A stretch of DNA of 64,000 nucleotides. Source: Metallyticus violacea (taxonomy: Eukaryota; Arthropoda; Insecta; Mantodea; Metallyticidae). Position numbers and translations under genes: made by a program. Location of the stretch: contig CM060843.1 in NCBI GenBank assembly GCA_030762175.1, positions 30,407,001 through 30,471,000 of the forward strand. The letters run 5' to 3'. Within the stretch, counting starts at the first letter, position 1, and every line of letters begins with the position of its first letter. Below the pieces are notes generated by a model. That model ran no database searches. It saw only the letters and a program-made list of their open reading frames with translations, and was not told the origin of the DNA. Positions 12,618-25,522 of this stretch are shown here, one piece after another.

Positions 12618-12800
12618 ATTTAGTCTTTGGCGTTTAAGATATGTCTGACGTTTGCCTTTTCAGATTAAGAAAAAAAACTCTGGAAAACCCTTATCCGTGC
12701 AACACATCCTAATTGGGAATGGAATCCGACCCGCCATTGACAAGCTGAAACGCTAGTATCTAAGCCCCAGCATATTGCGACTTCCGCTGCCTCCATATAC
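12618..12800 (-). mobile_element. SINE family C, diverged copy, minus strand
   Basis: Plus-strand text GTCTTTGGCGTTTAAGATAT..CTGACGTTTGCC..AGATTAAGAAAAAAACTC matches the block near 57978-58040 (GTCCTTGGCACCTTAAAAAT..). On the minus strand a weak A box (GGGGCTTAGATACTAGCG) and B box (GGGTCGGATTCC) lie at the head. An A/T-rich tail abuts at 12600. It is tRNA-derived by its boxes. Confidence 0.6.
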
Positions 12801-14303
12801 TGTACATATTGCATGAAAGCAAACAGGGTTCGTGTAATGCGGCTCGCACTCGTGGGAATCATATCGATCATTATTAAGGTCTTTCTGCTTTATAAACAAT
12901 GTTTTGTAGCTATTTTACACATTGGTGGAAAATAAATTTTATATCTGCACACTGTAACAGAAATTTGTAATACACAAAGAAAAGCAATTAAAAAAACGTA
13001 GATAGGTAAATGGAGCATATATGACGCCGAAAGTAACTAACACGTCTATATTCACTTTTCTCTTACCTGCAAAAGCAGGTATTATTATGTTATATAGTTG
13101 CATATTGTATTTCAATGTGTAGGCAAGTGTGTCAAAGCTCACATCACAGCAATGCGTTTATTTTAAGGGGTTAACTAACACAGAAAGTTGGAATCAAGAA
13201 CTTGCTTTGACCTAGAAACTGGAGAATGGCCGATAGTTTCCCCCACACCGATTTCACACCATACAGTCGATCGCATATGCACCAATGCTTCCCGATACAT
13301 ACACAATAGGCAGGAGTCGGTATCCAGCATGCAAAAAGGCTCAATCTTACTTTGGTGGGTAAAAAGTTCTGAGTGACAGTATACAAAACAGATCTTAGTA
13401 ACACTTACAGTTAATATTTTGTCATACTGCGAGTAATTCAAAGAGGAAGGAACAACGCTTATTATACGCATGAATCCAGTAGACCAAATACTGAACAATT
13501 TCTTTTTTATCTGCTACTAACAGGTTTTTATATTTGCATTTGGGGGAGGTGTGTCTAAAGATCATAATTCTGAAAATAGATTGATAGGTATGTGTTCTTG
13601 CTTAGTAGTTTACCAATATTTGGAGGGTTTCGTAAATCTACAGTACCTTTCCAGGACTCCAGCCAAACTCGGGCGAAAGTGTGCTGATCTTGGACTTGAA
13701 AACTTATTCTCAAGAAAAATACACCTCAGCTTAATATTGATTGAACAAATACCCTCCTTATAAGCAGAAAGATATAATATAGAAACAGGTACTTCAAAAA
13801 AACTGCATGGACAAACGTATTACAACATGACACTCGTTGGCTGCAGTAGGTGAGCCTCTGAGGGCAATAAAAACTGAGCCTAAGATCTAGATCTTAGTTG
13901 AGACAGAATGTAAATCTGAAACACATACGATTCATAGAGAAATCAAGATGATATGTGAGATGTTCGTGCACAAATGGTGCAACACTATCTAGGGCAGTCT
14001 ATAGATAAATAAATGTTCTTGAAAATTGACACGGAAAATTGAAGAATGTATCAATATACTTTATTGTAATATATGTTGTAATACAACATTATAGCAAAAT
14101 GTGAAGTTGCATAATTTGTGCACGGAATAACATTCAATAAGCCCCCTCCATAATACTTCATTTCAGTACATATTTCTATTATATTTACAAAACATAGGTT
14201 CATCACTTTTCCGTTCAGAAACGTGGTATTTTTAACGCATTGTTAGATGAGTAGAAGAACATGTTGGTATGATTTTGAAATATGAATGATACAAAGGATT
14301 CGT
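12801..14303. other. Nothing recognised
   Basis: Overlapping short frames at 13171-13498 occur on both strands without recognisable motifs. No element ends or exon pairs are visible. Confidence 0.35.
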
Positions 14304-14395
14304 TGTTGATGCGGTTTATTTCCGGACAATCTTTAACATCTCAGGTCACCAGAGTCCCACTCAATTCAGGGCATGAAACGGCCGATATATTTATC
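14304..14395 (-). mobile_element. SINE family A, 3' fragment
   Basis: The plus strand shows TTATTTCCGGACAATCTTTAAC, then CAGGTCACCAGAGTCCCA and GAAACGGCCGATA. These match the tail-proximal 90 bp of the complete copy at 47272-47591. The tRNA-like head is missing, as in a 5'-truncated insertion or a later deletion. Confidence 0.75.
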
Positions 14396-17300
14396 AATAT
14401 AAATAATATATTTATTGATACAAAGGAGGAATATAAAAAAGAAAGTCTATCATATCCTTTTTCTTGGCTGCTGTCACAAAACGCCTGGTCTTGTAGAGAG
14501 CCTCCTGTTTCATTGATGACAGATTTTGAAGAAGTTGCAGTTTACAGAAATCAGTTTCATGGAATTCATCATTTGTCTCTCTACTTGTTCTTACACCCAT
14601 GAATATTTTAATATTATACGTTTATTCTGCTTATCGTTTCATTGTCAATGACAATTTTGCCCGGCCATCTATTCAATAACCTTATTTAACCCATGATACA
14701 CTACTTGATAATTAACAACTTTTATTTATAGAAGCAGAAAAGCTTGGAATTAGTTGTAGTTTTTTGAAACGATTAGGAAATGCATCAATGGAGAGCTTTT
14801 CAATCTATATTCTCAATAATTTAAATATTGTTTTGCTTTCTGTGTACTGCGTCTTTTTACTCAAAGAACGAGTAGGAATAACCTAAACATCCATTATCTG
14901 GCCTGCCCCTGGAGATAAAGAAAGCACCGTCGAAATTGCGTTTCCACTCATTTGTAAGTGATATAAGATTCAAACTACCGGTTTACGCTGCCCAGAAAGA
15001 GTAAATAGTTTCTGTTACGCTCTGCAGATGGCGGTAGAGTACGGAGAAGGTTTATAAAGCGATATATTGACTGCATAGTGTAACAGATGACGCTCAGTCT
15101 TGTGTTTCAAGTCAAAAGAGTCCATTTATTTATGTCTTTATTTATTTACGTTGCCTGATTATGACCATAAATGGCATTAAAATTTCTCTACTACTTTACT
15201 TGCCAGTGGAATTAAGTTTAACGAAGATGAACACAACAAAAAAAGTAAAAAAAAAAAAAAAAAAGAAAAGAAAGAAAGAAAGAAAGAAAAAATTATCATG
15301 CCCTGTAATATAGACAATTATAATATTTCGTAATACAATTCACATTATTTATCTTAAAAGTTACAGTATTGAATGCATAATTTATCTAATATATATATAA
15401 ACATTTAAAAATAAAAATAAAGTAACTCATAAAGAATAAAATATCTGAAATAACAAGATCCAGAGAATTTGAAGTAAATAAAACACAAACAGTCACACAA
15501 ATTTTGCGCTATGTGTATAACTGCTTCAATGTTTTATTAATTAAAGGCATCTGAGCATATAACCACTGAGTTAGGTTTTGAAGTTAGGTTTACTTCTAGC
15601 AAACAGTTTTGTCTGTTCATTTAGGTAATAATTTTGTTTTTCTTTAATATGATACAATTCTTGAATCAAATGCGATGTACTATCAGGTTTCAGTGCATTA
15701 TTATTCTATAACGATTTTCTCTTTGTTTATCATTTTTTTTATTTTGAACCATAGTGTAGACATTTCACAACTTTCTTTCGTTTTTACTTATAATAATCTA
15801 TGATGAATGTCTGTCTTATTAGTATTTGTGACATCAGCAAAATTTTTGTAAGCCATTAAGTAATAACATGCCCCCCAATTTACCTTTTTGGTTAGAAATG
15901 TATTTAGTTGACCTGTTTTTCCACTAAGTACTTTAACAAATCCTCTTCTGCTTGAAAAATATGATTTGGCCCAGCTGAATCTGGAATTTAAAAATGAGGA
16001 AAGAAAGAAGGAAGAAGGGAAAAAAAAGATAATATTTTCGCATCCTAAATTAGCTTCAGAAAAGTTGGGTTATAGAGCAAACATGCAAACTGGTCATTAA
16101 GCATTATTTGGCCTATTCAACGACTTCAAATTTACATTTTTGTGATTTACAGGACACTTTTTACGCCCAGGACTTGTTTACTTTATAAAACAATTCTGAA
16201 AAATGACATCTGTCAAAATGTTGCTTTATTTTAACTTTTAGTGATTATTAAACAAAATATTGCTTTAATATTTTCCTCACAAGTATACTGAACATCTTCT
16301 AGGGCACAAAATGTTAAAATATTAACAGTAAATTTACAGGATGTAATACTCATCATGTAATAATGTTTGTAAATTTCGTTATTTTTACATTTTGGGCTTG
16401 TTAAACCAAAGATTGCTTTAATAAATTATCATAGTTTGTTCAGCATGTTAAGAATTACTGCCACCAAATTCCCAGTATCTGTTCATCATCATGATGTTGA
16501 ACTTCAGTTGTTGGCTATTTTCTTGTAGAAGTGCAGATGCTCATGTGTGGTACACTTGATCATCTTCCTTCCTACTGTTGATTGGGAAAATAATTGTGTT
16601 ATAGGCTTTCTAGAATTGTAGAAATGAATAATTCTTTTTGCCGAAGTAAATAATACTGGGTGGTGTCCTCAATATCTCTACTTGCTTCTGTATCACCAAA
16701 ATGCTCTTTTTCATAAATTAGATGCTTATATTTATAAAGAGTGAAACCATATTAAAGTATGTATTGACAGAAACATAGCTTTGGTTATCTTCTTAAAGTA
16801 CTTTTATTGTTAAATTCTGAAGTCAATTACATATATCTTCAGAGTCCATTAGTATTGCTATAAGAGCATTGGGGCGTTTTCTAGCTGATAAATGAAAGAT
16901 ATTCATGTGATCATGAAATCAAACGACCAAAGTGAGGTCACGTGCTAAGAAAGAGTATCTCCAACTGGAAAAGAATCACACTGAATCGTCTTGTCATTGC
17001 TACAGATAAAATCACACCTGTGTTGCTCTTGTTTTGTTCAGTGGAAGTATGGTTGAACACATTCGTGTCTTCACAGTCTGTGGGAGCTAGTGAAGGCAAT
17101 ATTGTTGCAAACCTTACCAGGTTCTCATTTCTTCGCATCCTTAAGATACATATATAAAAACGTACATGTCTTGATGTTACGTAAACAAAACAAATAAGGG
17201 AATCTAATCCTGAACATATAATCTTTTTCGAATCAATTGTATACACAACCAGCTATAGAAACTATAGTTTATCCAGGGCAAGTCTCTCTTTTGCACCAAT

Positions 17301-18406
17301 CGAATTCTAAAGACTAAGACATATAATGTATAATTAATAAAAACCATTTTTGCAAATTCGTGGACTTGTTTGAACTTTCAAATCTCAATTCAATTGTTCC
17401 TTTTGTCCTTAATACCAGAACTATATGATTTTATTACAACATTTTATGTCCGATTGAAGACTATAGTTAAATGTAAAAGATAACCATATTATAAAAATTT
17501 AAATTTTTCTTATATCAGTCCTAACAATTTTCCTATGACTTTCAGTCAATCGGTTTTTCCCGAAATCCATTTTGAGCTTCATTAATAATGTGATTTATGT
17601 AATTAATGAATATACTTTAAAAGGCTTAATATCATCCAGGGAATAATTTTTGCACTATTTATACAAAATTAAGTTGAAATTTAAATATAAATGAGTTTAA
17701 TGGAATGCAGGGAAATGTTTAACTCTGTTTTGTACAAAAATAATTTAAAGTAAAATTAAAAAGTTTAATGTAACTAGTAAAGCATTCCTAAAAATCGTGG
17801 TTAAGCAGGAACTACAAATCTTCAGTGTGGCTTTAACATCATTAAGGAGAAAATAAACAGCATCTTTCGAAATGCCAAATTGAACAGGAAATAGAAATTC
17901 GGCTTAAACAGTTTAGCAAGGAAGTGCGTAAACTTCATCGTTTTATTATTTTATATATTTGATCAGACTTGCCAACTAAAAATGGTTTGAGAATCGCGAG
18001 GAAGGGGGAAGAGTGTAGCATGAATTAAGAAGTACAGAAGAAAGAATTTTACTTCCGCGAGTGACATAAAGTGATAGCAGTGAATTTGAAAACCATAATT
18101 ATTGAAATATTTTTCTGTTTGCTTTTAAGCTCTCATTTGAGAGTAAAACTTCTCATTTGTTATAATAATCTTTATTACAATACTTTTTAGTATATTCATG
18201 TTATAATATTATCCATCAATGTGTATGTGTGGTGCAATCCTACACTTTTCCACTATCACTATAGCTCGCCGTCATAGAAAAACCAAATAAGATATTCTTT
18301 TAAAAATGCAAATATTAAGTCATATATAACCTGTATAGAAGGACATTTGTTAAATAAAGGCAGTAGCACTTTCGAATTCTGTAAGTTTGACATTATATGT
18401 CAAACT
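14396..18406. other. Long AT-rich stretch, no gene seen
   Basis: Four kilobases without a recognisable gene, SINE or transposon end. An A-rich patch with GAAA repeats lies at 15240-15292. Short frames at 16938-17246 on both strands look like chance. Confidence 0.45.
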
Positions 18407-18508
18407 TACCTTACTTATCTTACTTACCTTACTTACCTTACCTTACTTACATATGTCATTATATGATATTTGACATTATATGTATATCATCATACATAGA
18501 ATGCTTCA

Positions 18509-18539
<31 letters not shown>

Positions 18540-18645
18540 TGTATGTATGTATGTATGTATGTATGTATGTATGTATGTATGTATGTATGTATGTATGTAT
18601 GTATGTATGTATGTATGTATGTATGTATGTATGTATGTATGTATA
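18407..18645. repeat. (TTAC)-type degenerate tract and long perfect (ATGT)n array
   Basis: A degenerate CTTAC/TTACC tract at 18407-18452 is followed at 18511-18645 by about 135 bp of essentially perfect ATGT, roughly 34 units. Open frames of repeated Met-Tyr-Val-Cys (plus) and Tyr-Ile-His-Thr (minus) are artefacts of the tetranucleotide. Such a long pure array should be highly length-variable. Confidence 0.97.
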
Positions 18646-20039
18646 CCTAATGTTACCATTCTGCTTATTATTTTAGATTCTGCAATGAAGATATTAGCAT
18701 TTCGTTTGTTTTCTACTACGAGGCTATACTTTTTGAGAAGTTATTTGCATGCAACAGACGTTTGATTGTAAACTTATTTCCATGTCTATACCAATAAATA
18801 TGTTTAAAGAGTTACGTAAGATATATCATGTAAGGTATTTGATGTCTAACAATTTAATGTGCAGTTGTAAATATTTTGTCCATGTACACTTTTATTAATC
18901 GTACCTTCAATTATTTATTTTTACTTTGACTTAAAATCTTTGATATGTATTCTAATTTTCTTTCTTCGGTTATTTGCTGAGTACTTTTATCATTTTCAAG
19001 TGTCCTGGACTTTTATCATTATTTCACTGATTTTAGAACATACGTCATAGCTATTTCACCTTATTTCACAAAAATCTGTGGATTTTTCTGTTTATACCAA
19101 TGTTATTTTTCATTCCAAAATTTCAGTTAATGTTTCACTTCACTAACCTCAGATATACTAGAAGATCTGAAGTAATATTTAAGTCTTCCCTTTCTGATAT
19201 TTCATCTCTTAGCACTTTCCCAACACTTTCATTTCCTTAAGCTACTTTAATAACCCTAAATTCTGACATATTATGCAACCACGGAAAACAAGAATGATCT
19301 CCTGAAATCGTGCCTCCCAAAACCCACTTTGTTGACTAATGCGCACGATTACAACTGAGGGTAAACTGTTGTGAAACTTTGTCCTACCGAACTTCTTGCT
19401 ACTAACAGAGTGGCCGATAGCGAAAACTGGACGATTAACCTGATAGGTTACTTGTGGTTGGATAGTTGGGCTCAAAACACAGTAGATTTGCCAAAACTTC
19501 TTTATTTTACGGGTCAGGAATTTATTGAAGGCTGAACGTAATTTTTCCCACAGTCGAAAAAATAAAATTTAAATACAAGAAGGTAATGCAAAAATAACTT
19601 TAAAAAGATTCTACTCAAAAACTCATATTGGCATCTTATTTTACACTTCTGCATTTCAAATCTTTTAGAAAGAAGCAGACTTCGAGAGACTTCATAAGAA
19701 GAGGGCCGCAGTTTATTTATTTATTTATTTATTTATTTGTTTATTTATTTTTCATTAGTGCAAGAAAAACTCGGGTTGGCTGTAGGGAATAGTTGTTGTT
19801 ACTTGTCCATATCTATTTACATGTCTTTGTTAATATTTTGTTGGCCATTTATTTGGTAACTGTTGCATATAGTAACTGTTTAAGGTGAAATTGCAAAATC
19901 GATATCGTGCACTATTTGCAAGGCCTTGAAGTATTAATGACTTAACTGATATTGGCAACTTAAAACTATCGGGTACTTCTGAATCACCATGTAATACATT
20001 CATATAATCAGAGCAGTTTCCCGATGTAATGACTGTTAA
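18646..20039. other. Nothing recognised apart from a (TTTA)n tract
   Basis: A (TTTA)n microsatellite lies at 19711-19751. A 77-codon minus-strand frame at 19242-19475 has no known motif and no flanking splice sites that I trust. Confidence 0.45.
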
Positions 20040-20044
20040 GCTCC

Positions 20045-20518
20045 TTAACTAAGGGAGGACGAAAATTCTAGCATCTGCTCTAAAGGCACCACAGCCTTTT
20101 GTAACTGTGCCTCTTGGATGAAGGGGTGAGATTAGCTTTATGAAGGAAGGCCAGGAAAGGAGCGGCAAAGTGGGGGTCCTAACGTTTCCAGATTGATCAC
20201 CCCGAGGCCAGCTAAGCCTCCCCTCAAAGGAATCCGAGCCCCTCGTAATGACTACTTCCAAAACCATATCCCAGGAGCCTTTCTTTAAAGAAAATTCCAC
20301 CACCGCGTGCCGCACACCACCATCACTGTCTGTCATGCAACTAGAAACAAGGAATAAAATTAAATTAAATAACTGAGCGGAAAATTCGTGGAAAGCAAAA
20401 TGGTGATCAGGGAAACTACGAAAAAACCAAAGTTGAGGATGGCCGACCCCAAGGGATTTTAACCAAGGACCTCCCGATTGCAAGTCCTAAGCATTATCGC
20501 TGAGCCAGCCCGCTCAGT
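20045..20518 (-). mobile_element. SINE family D, about 470 bp, minus strand
   Basis: On the minus strand the head reads GGGCTGGCTCAGCGATAATG (A-box type), then a TAGGACTTGCAATCGGGAGG anticodon-arm-like part and GGTCCTTGGTTAAAATCCC (B-box type). A long GC-richer body follows. The 144-codon minus-strand frame 20049-20483 is entirely this body and is not a gene. This is the only copy of the family in the window, so its 3' end is uncertain. Confidence 0.55.
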
Positions 20519-20699
20519 ATCTGCAAATAAAGGAAAGATTGCATCGTACACGTTTTAGGCAGTACAGCTGAAGTTTGTGCGGTGCCGGCTGCAGCAAGCA
20601 TAGTAACATAAACTTGAAATATCATTGAGCTACAAGTTTATAACTAAAACCTTGTATTTGCCCAATGATTCTGTGTTAATTAAAACGCATGTAGCATGA

Positions 20700-20751
20700 T
20701 TTTTTTAAGTGTTTAACGCCCGTTTTTACTACTGAGGCATCACAGAGGGCA
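20700..20751 (-). mobile_element. SINE family B, 3'-end fragment
   Basis: T-run followed by GTGTTTAACGCCCGTTTTTA and CTACTGAGGCATCACAG, identical in type to the last part of the full copies. Only about 50 bp remains, which fits extreme 5' truncation. Confidence 0.8.
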
Positions 20752-21187
20752 TGTTTTTATGACAAAATAATTCAAAATATGAAAAGGGAAGCCGCATCGA
20801 AAATCTGTGAGCTAGACAAGTGGCGCTCAAGGATTTTAGTAGCCAGTGCATGCTAGGCATAAAGCAGAAAGAAGGGCAGGAGATATCCACCGTTTCAATT
20901 GCAAATAGCTTGAAATTTATCATTTACAATGTAATGCATTTGACTTGGCCAGCTGGACTGCAATACAACAATGTATTGCTATTCATTATGGATGCTGTAA
21001 GTAAGTTGAACGGTTTCAAGTATATAAAATTGCTCTACTCTAAGGTGGTACTATATAATCTTTGTACATAATGCAGAAGATGAGGTAGGTCGACTGATTA
21101 TAAACTTGAAAAAGGTATTCCCAATGTTGTTTCCTCCTTATAAGGGAATTTGGGCCTGCATATTGAACATTTAAAAATCCTTTAGAT

Positions 21188-22244
21188 CAGGGGTTTTCAA
21201 TCTATGGTACGCGTACCATCGGTGATACGTTAGCTACTTCCTGGTGGCACGTAAACATTTTAGCAAATAGATAAATGAACATTTGTTTTACAAACAAATA
21301 TTTAATGAAATATTGAACAAAAATAATACGAAAGTTCAATTTTAAGCTTACCACAATGACAGAGAGCAACTCAAATATATTGATCAGATAACAATGGGAT
21401 ATATTTTGTCTTTTGTTTAACTGTGAGACGCATTTACAGTTAAGAAAACAGTGGAGTTGCGGCTCTTAAGAAAACACTAAGCTTCTTGATAACATAAACC
21501 AATATTGGAAACACTCTTGGGAGCTTTCTTAAGTGAAAATGAAATTCCTCTTCGTTATGAACTGGCAGTGAATGTTAAGGAGCACCTTGGGAGTCTCATC
21601 TCAGATTTCAATGTACACATCCCGAAAATGTGGATTCAGAATTTTGGACCCGTTTTCTATTGCTCACACGTTAATTCCTTCCGGTAAAGACGAATTGATC
21701 GAGCTATTTATCTTTGTGAATGTGGTTTTTTTCTGTAATGTATATCAAAAACAATTACAGAAATTAGTTGAATGTTGATCCCGCTTTGACTAAAATTAAG
21801 TCAGTTGAAACCAAGCATTAAAGAAGTGTGTTTACCTAGCACAAAGTTCGCACTGAAACAAAAGTGTAAGTCAGAAACTAGTTAAAATGGTAAAACTTTT
21901 ACTGATTATAGATCTGAGTACTAGAGTACCAGTATCAGAAATATATGTATGCCGAAGTTGGTTTATGGATTCAATCACTATAATTTAACCTTAATAAAAT
22001 TAATTTTAAGACATTTCGCAGAACAATCCATAGATTAGAAATAGATTGAACCGTTTTTCCGTCAATAAATATATAATTCTGAATGCTACATGCAAGCAAT
22101 AACTAAATAAAGTGCTATTATAAATGAAAAGAAATATTTATTTTAACCCTTGTACCAAAAATCACGCATTCCCCTCGTAAAATTTGCTTACTAATACCCT
22201 GCACGAATCCAATGGTACTCACTGGAAAAGATTCCGAACCCCGG
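21188..22244. mobile_element. Decayed hAT element with inverted termini
   Basis: The left end CAGGGGTTTTCAATCTATGG, followed by TACGCGTACCA, is typical of hAT transposons. The reverse complement of the right end is CCGGGGTTCGGAATC. Flanking 8-mers CTTTAGAT and CTATTAAT agree at 5 of 8 positions, a degenerate target duplication. Inside, near 21560-21710, frames read LGSLISDFNVHIP and (shifted) LDPFSIAHTLIPSGKDELIEL. These resemble the C-terminal part of ZBED/SCAND3-like hAT transposases. The copy is internally deleted and frameshifted, with no intact catalytic core. Confidence 0.6.
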
Positions 22245-25217
22245 CTATTAATCGGCGATGAGTCTGCTCATTTACTCCCCTATTTCACTACTTTATTTAC
22301 CTCTTTACAAATTTTCAGATTATTGACAATGACTGTGCGTATTTATTTATTTCAAAAATGCCATTTTAATTTTGATGTGGTAAGTAAGTTTCTTCAACGC
22401 CAAATCTACGACGGAGATCGTAGAAAATGTTTACTCTTATGAAAATTAATTAAAGATTGAAAGGATTAAGCGGGAGTTCTTGTGAAAATAAATATAAACT
22501 AATTTAACAACTTGCAAGATATTTTGAAACGATAAATGAAATGCATGAAATAATAGCGCGAATGCATGGCGCGTAAAATAATATAACATTTGCTTTTTTA
22601 GGTAAGAGATATCTGCAAAATATCCAGGCAACATGTCCTAGCCGGGGTCGGACGCAGACCCACCAGCTCGCAAGTAGAGTCATTAAACTTCTAAGTCATG
22701 GCAGTGAGCTAAATAAAGGTGTTATTGCTTCATTTAGTGGTCGAAAAAGACACGCATTAATTGCATCGACTATAGAAAACCTCTCTTTGGAGGAAGGGGA
22801 GGGGAAGGTATACGACAACATGCAGCACCTCTGACATTTCCCACCCACGCCTTCTCATATCGATCTGATCTCTGTCTCACTCTCTCTGTGTATCTCTCAC
22901 CCTCTCTCTAGGCAGGCGCATGGAACCTGTTTCCAGGGTAACAGGCTCGCACAGCAAGATGTCTTTTCTTCAATGTTGTAGGTAACACTAGTAAGTGAAT
23001 TTATGTTTTTTCGTACCTTAGAAGAAACCAATGTGTTCTTCACTAATTTGGTGGTGCTGAATTCAAGAAAATGTATTATTGATTTGCTTATACCATTGAA
23101 CGGAGAAATTAACATCGTAATCGTACGTAACTTTTTTTTTTTTATCATTTTCAGAGTATGCACCAAGGGAGTAAATGATCTTTCATTGCCATTATGGAGT
23201 GGCACAGCTGTCTGGAAGATTTCAAAATAAGACACCATTCTTTGGTCTTGTAGGTAATCAGAGCTCATATTATGAAAGCGGTGTGAGATCTTTATATAAA
23301 AGAATGATTCAGAACGCTACTCGATCTCTATGTACAAAATGTTGGTCTCAGGTATTAATGTAACTTTGACTCCAGAAGTTCTGACTATTTCTGGATAATT
23401 CCAAGTCATACATTAAATGGTTCAGTTCTTCCTGGTGGAACGAGTATTTGCTGAGAAATCGAACTAACTTTCCGCGTTATTACAAAAGAATCTATGACGT
23501 TCACTATGCAGTACGATACTGTGGAATTGAAAGCGCTTCATTGTGTTGTACCGGCTTCATTGCGGAAGAAATCAGCATATTAAATATTTGTGATTTTAGA
23601 TCAACGTCTATGGAGAAGATAGTCTTTAGGTTCGCGCCATATCATTGGTACAGCAAAGGCTATGGAATATACTTTATCATTAATTCGCTCTCTCAGCCTA
23701 ACTACAAATGTTTGACAACAAATATGAGGAGTCAATACCAATTAGCAAGTGGACATCCAAAATACGGTGTCCATGTTATCTTCTCACAACCTGTTATTGC
23801 TTGCGCTGCGATTTCGGTGTGAATTTTCCGTAGATGTAACAAAAAGTAGTTAAATTATTCACGTGCCCGCGGATTTAGGACGTCCACGTTAATTAAAACA
23901 CTCTTACGGAACATAACACTGTACTCACACTATATAATAGGCATTTGTACTGTAAATATATGCGCAATTAATTACAACATGCATTATTTAATCACGGTTT
24001 TATAGAGTCAAATAACAATCACAACATAATCTTCAAAACACAAGAGTGCTGACAGAGATAGATGACGAATTCGCGCGCAAATCATTTGCAGTGTTACCAC
24101 ATTTTGCACAGCATAGGAATTTACTCATATTACCGGATATTCCATCTCTGCAATCCCCCATGATGTCAAGAATAGAATATCAACGTGCCCCAGTCAATTA
24201 AAAACACATTTCACTTACTCTTAGTGCAATCAATCTCCTAATAGAATGCGATTTCTATCTTATAGCCGCAACATGGCATAACTCTTAAAACAAGAGTTCC
24301 CTAACTTCGTTGAGGCGCAAATGGCACGTTTGTTTGCAACTCTCCACCAAAAGTTACAAGGCTACACTCTTTAACACCAAGAAACCCTTGCATCAAAAGC
24401 ATTACAATCTAAATGTGTCATTAAAGTGACAAAACTTTATCAAAGAGAGAGTGCTACAAAACTATTTTCAAAGCTTCAATTCCATAAATTGTTAAGGTGC
24501 CTATAATTAAGGTTAATATTTCATAAATATATTTTGGTTAATTTGTATGACTTGCAATGGATCTTACATGCATCTAGGTCATTGTATTTATTTTTGTGTG
24601 TTGACAGGGAACACTGCGCAAGAATTTTTAGGGAGAGAATTGCTAATATATGTTTTTATTTAGATAAGGGAACCCGACTAATATTTATTGTTATGTACGT
24701 TTTCATTGTTTTCCGCTCGCCTTGAGGAGTGGCTGTGGCGAAAATAAACCGTAACAAATACAGGAAAGTCGAGGGATCGCTTTGTGCGAAGAGGCCGCAA
24801 GATTCTTTTGTTGAGAGCAGGGAGTAACGGAGCCATAAACTGACCTTTGACACAATTTCTGTGAAGGTTGAACATCTATGAGATCGCTTGTAACGCTACA
24901 GTGCGAGTAAACAAAGCAATTAAAATACAAATTCACGTCCAATAGAAAGATGAGGGGAGAGAATCAGAGTTGAGCATTAACCAATAGAAAATCTTGCAGA
25001 GGACAGGAAACGAGAGATCTATTCAAAATGTCGCAGTATAGAAGATGTTGTAACATCACGACCGAACCACTTTATAGCTGATAAAAAAATTTTATGCCCC
25101 GCAACATTTATACACTTAGTCACTTGAAACTTAGACCTTGGTCACTTAGTCAACCGGTTTCAATCTCGCAATGGCGCAAGATCAGTACAGTCACCCAGTC
25201 TCTCAAACGCATAGTCA
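22245..25217. other. No recognised gene; two unassigned open frames
   Basis: A pyrimidine-rich patch of CTCTCT runs lies at 22870-22915. A 124-codon plus frame at 23448-23822 and an overlapping 123-codon minus frame at 22897-23268 have no motif I can name. A GC-richer piece at 24720-25070 is also unassigned. Confidence 0.35.
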
Positions 25218-25226
25218 CGGAGTCAC

Positions 25227-25513
25227 ATATGTTACCGCCACGGGAGACCGAGGTCGTTAAGGCGCCGAATGAGCGGGAGGCCTGGGGTCGAATCCCACCA
25301 GGACCGTCCTTCCTGACTGGGTTTTTTCCAGGTTTTCCGCAGTTCATCATAAATGGCAAATGCCGGGGAGGCAACCTAAACTTAGGCCTGGAACGCTTCC
25401 TTCCTTAAAAATAAATCCTTTCTCAATATATCATTTCATTTCACGTATCACCAGTGTCCACCGCCTGTGGTGCCTCAGTAGTAAAAACGGACATTAAACA
25501 CCATTAAAAATAA
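25227..25513 (+). mobile_element. SINE family B, near full length, with target duplication
   Basis: The head shows GAGACCGAGGTCGTTAAGGC (A-box region, Ser/Leu-tRNA-like) and GGGGTCGAATCCC (B box). The body carries CCTAAACTTAGGCCTGGAA, and the tail reads GTGCCTCAGTAGTAAAAACG, then an A-rich run. Flanking CGGAGTCAC (25218-25226) and CAGAGTCAC (25514-25522) match at 8 of 9 bases, a target-site duplication from LINE-type insertion. It is the best-preserved copy of the family here. Confidence 0.85.
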
Positions 25514-25522
25514 CAGAGTCAC

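Noticed and set aside
18407..18452. Telomeric repeat tract
   Set aside because: The units are CTTAC/TTACC variants, not the insect TTAGG/CCTAA repeat.
18397..18765. Long open frames on both strands over the ATGT array
   Set aside because: They are products of a tetranucleotide microsatellite and encode only repeated four-residue blocks.
20049..20483. 144-codon minus-strand frame
   Set aside because: It coincides with a SINE body that has a tRNA-like head; there is no start context or protein motif.
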